DNA of 23,513 nt from Bacillota bacterium (lineage in GTDB: Bacteria; Bacillota; Clostridia; Lachnospirales; Lachnospiraceae): NCBI GenBank assembly GCA_023435645.1, contig JAEYRK010000060.1:1-23513 (forward strand), read 5' to 3'. Made by a program: the position numbers and the translations under genes. The notes beneath the pieces are model-generated. The model was not told the origin of the DNA and ran no database searches. It saw only the letters and a program-made list of their open reading frames with translations. Below, in pieces: positions 23,051 to 23,513 of this stretch; positions within the stretch are counted from its first letter, which is position 1, and every line of letters starts with the position of its first letter.

Positions 23051-23513
23051 ATGAACAAACTAAAGTACATCTCAAAGAAACTTAGTATCATATTATCATT
23101 ATTATTAACATTATCATTTGTAGTAAATAATATGTTACCAGGATTGCAGACAGTTAAAACAGTACAAGCAAAGGAAGCACCTACTCTTACAACTGTATAT
23201 GAGGATTCAAATTGTAAGATACAGTTTTATAAAGTGGAAAAGGATGGGGAACGTGCTAATGTAACATTTCGTGTAACAAATTATACAAGTAGAACGTTAA
23301 CATTTCAGGCAGAATGCATATCACTTAATGGTGAAAGTACTGATAATATTACTATGAGCGATGACATTGCTCCAAATAGTAATGGTAGTATTGTTGCTAA
23401 ATGTACAATTGATATTGAAAATTTTGATTTATCTAATATTGTAACAATTGGTGGTGAATTAAGAATTATCGATTTTAATGATGATAAATTCTCATCATAT
23501 AGTGCCATCTTCT
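23051..23513 (+). CDS. Secreted protein of unknown function, truncated by the window end
   Basis: An open frame of 154 codons without a stop before the window ends. The first 38-40 residues are a clear signal peptide: basic MNKLKYISKK, a hydrophobic core LSIILSLLLTLSFVV and a probable cut after VQA before KEAPT. The mature part (CKIQFYKVEKDGERANVTFRVTN start) is Thr/Asn/Asp-rich and beta-like, reminiscent of small extracellular immunoglobulin-like domains, but I recognise no family. GGAGG lies eight bases before the ATG. Codon use is markedly AT-rich (many ATA, TTA, AAT, ACA) compared with the GC-richer purine and clp genes, suggesting a different origin or an expressed accessory gene. The C-terminus is not visible. 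Confidence 0.82.
   Translation, partial: MNKLKYISKKLSIILSLLLTLSFVVNNMLPGLQTVKTVQAKEAPTLTTVYEDSNCKIQFYKVEKDGERANVTFRVTNYTSRTLTFQAECISLNGESTDNITMSDDIAPNSNGSIVAKCTIDIENFDLSNIVTIGGELRIIDFNDDKFSSYSAIF

Overview
This 23.5 kb window looks like a chromosomal segment of an anaerobic, Gram-positive clostridium, most likely a member of the Lachnospiraceae (Clostridium cluster XIVa). The reasons are the moderate-to-low GC content with strong GGAGG-type ribosome binding sites, an [FeFe]-hydrogenase-like protein, VanZ-like and SH3/glucosaminidase surface proteins with Pro-Thr linkers and cadherin-like domains, and an McsA-McsB-ClpC-RadA cluster. The genus is an inference from gene content; no rRNA or other marker is present.

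Layout. (1) 1-1766: the 3' part of an O6-alkylguanine-DNA alkyltransferase gene (+), convergent with an [FeFe]-hydrogenase-like gene (-) whose H-cluster loop carries an extra cysteine (TSCCCPVW). (2) 2033-4979: a probable three-gene unit with a VanZ-like membrane protein, a small three-helix membrane protein and a long M29-type aminopeptidase with a 400-residue N-terminal extension. (3) 4994-7520: five copies of an 8-bp repeat, then an ABC-2-type transporter (ATPase plus internally duplicated permease) and an intrinsic terminator. (4) 7731-10893: late purine genes purM-purN (overlapping), an internal terminator, then purD. (5) 10933-15476: two exported cell-surface proteins, a four-SH3 glucosaminidase-like cell-wall hydrolase and a cohesin-like/cadherin-like protein anchored by a C-terminal helix, both carrying a cadherin-like domain. 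(6) 15581-22574: a protein quality-control and DNA-repair cluster: GntR/YtrA-type regulator, mcsA, mcsB, clpC, an unidentified 137-residue protein, radA and an unidentified helical protein. (7) 22628-22793: tRNA-Trp(CCA) with its own promoter and a strong terminator. (8) 23051-end: the start of an AT-rich secreted protein gene running off the window.

How the genes work together. The clearest functional block is the Clp stress cluster. McsB phosphorylates arginines with McsA as its activator, and ClpC unfolds the tagged proteins for ClpP. In Bacillus the operon is headed by the repressor CtsR; here that position is held by a short GntR/YtrA-type protein, and a perfect 7-5-7 palindrome (GTTATAC-TATAT-GTATAAC) overlaps the -10 box of its promoter, which suggests autoregulation by a different repressor family. 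The purine genes form a conventional biosynthetic unit split by a terminator. The remaining genes are envelope, transport and secreted functions typical of clostridia.

I did not find a CRISPR array, insertion sequence, prophage, recognisable riboswitch or rRNA. The best candidates for something new are the GntR-controlled clp cluster with its two unidentified members, the extra-cysteine hydrogenase and the long M29 peptidase.
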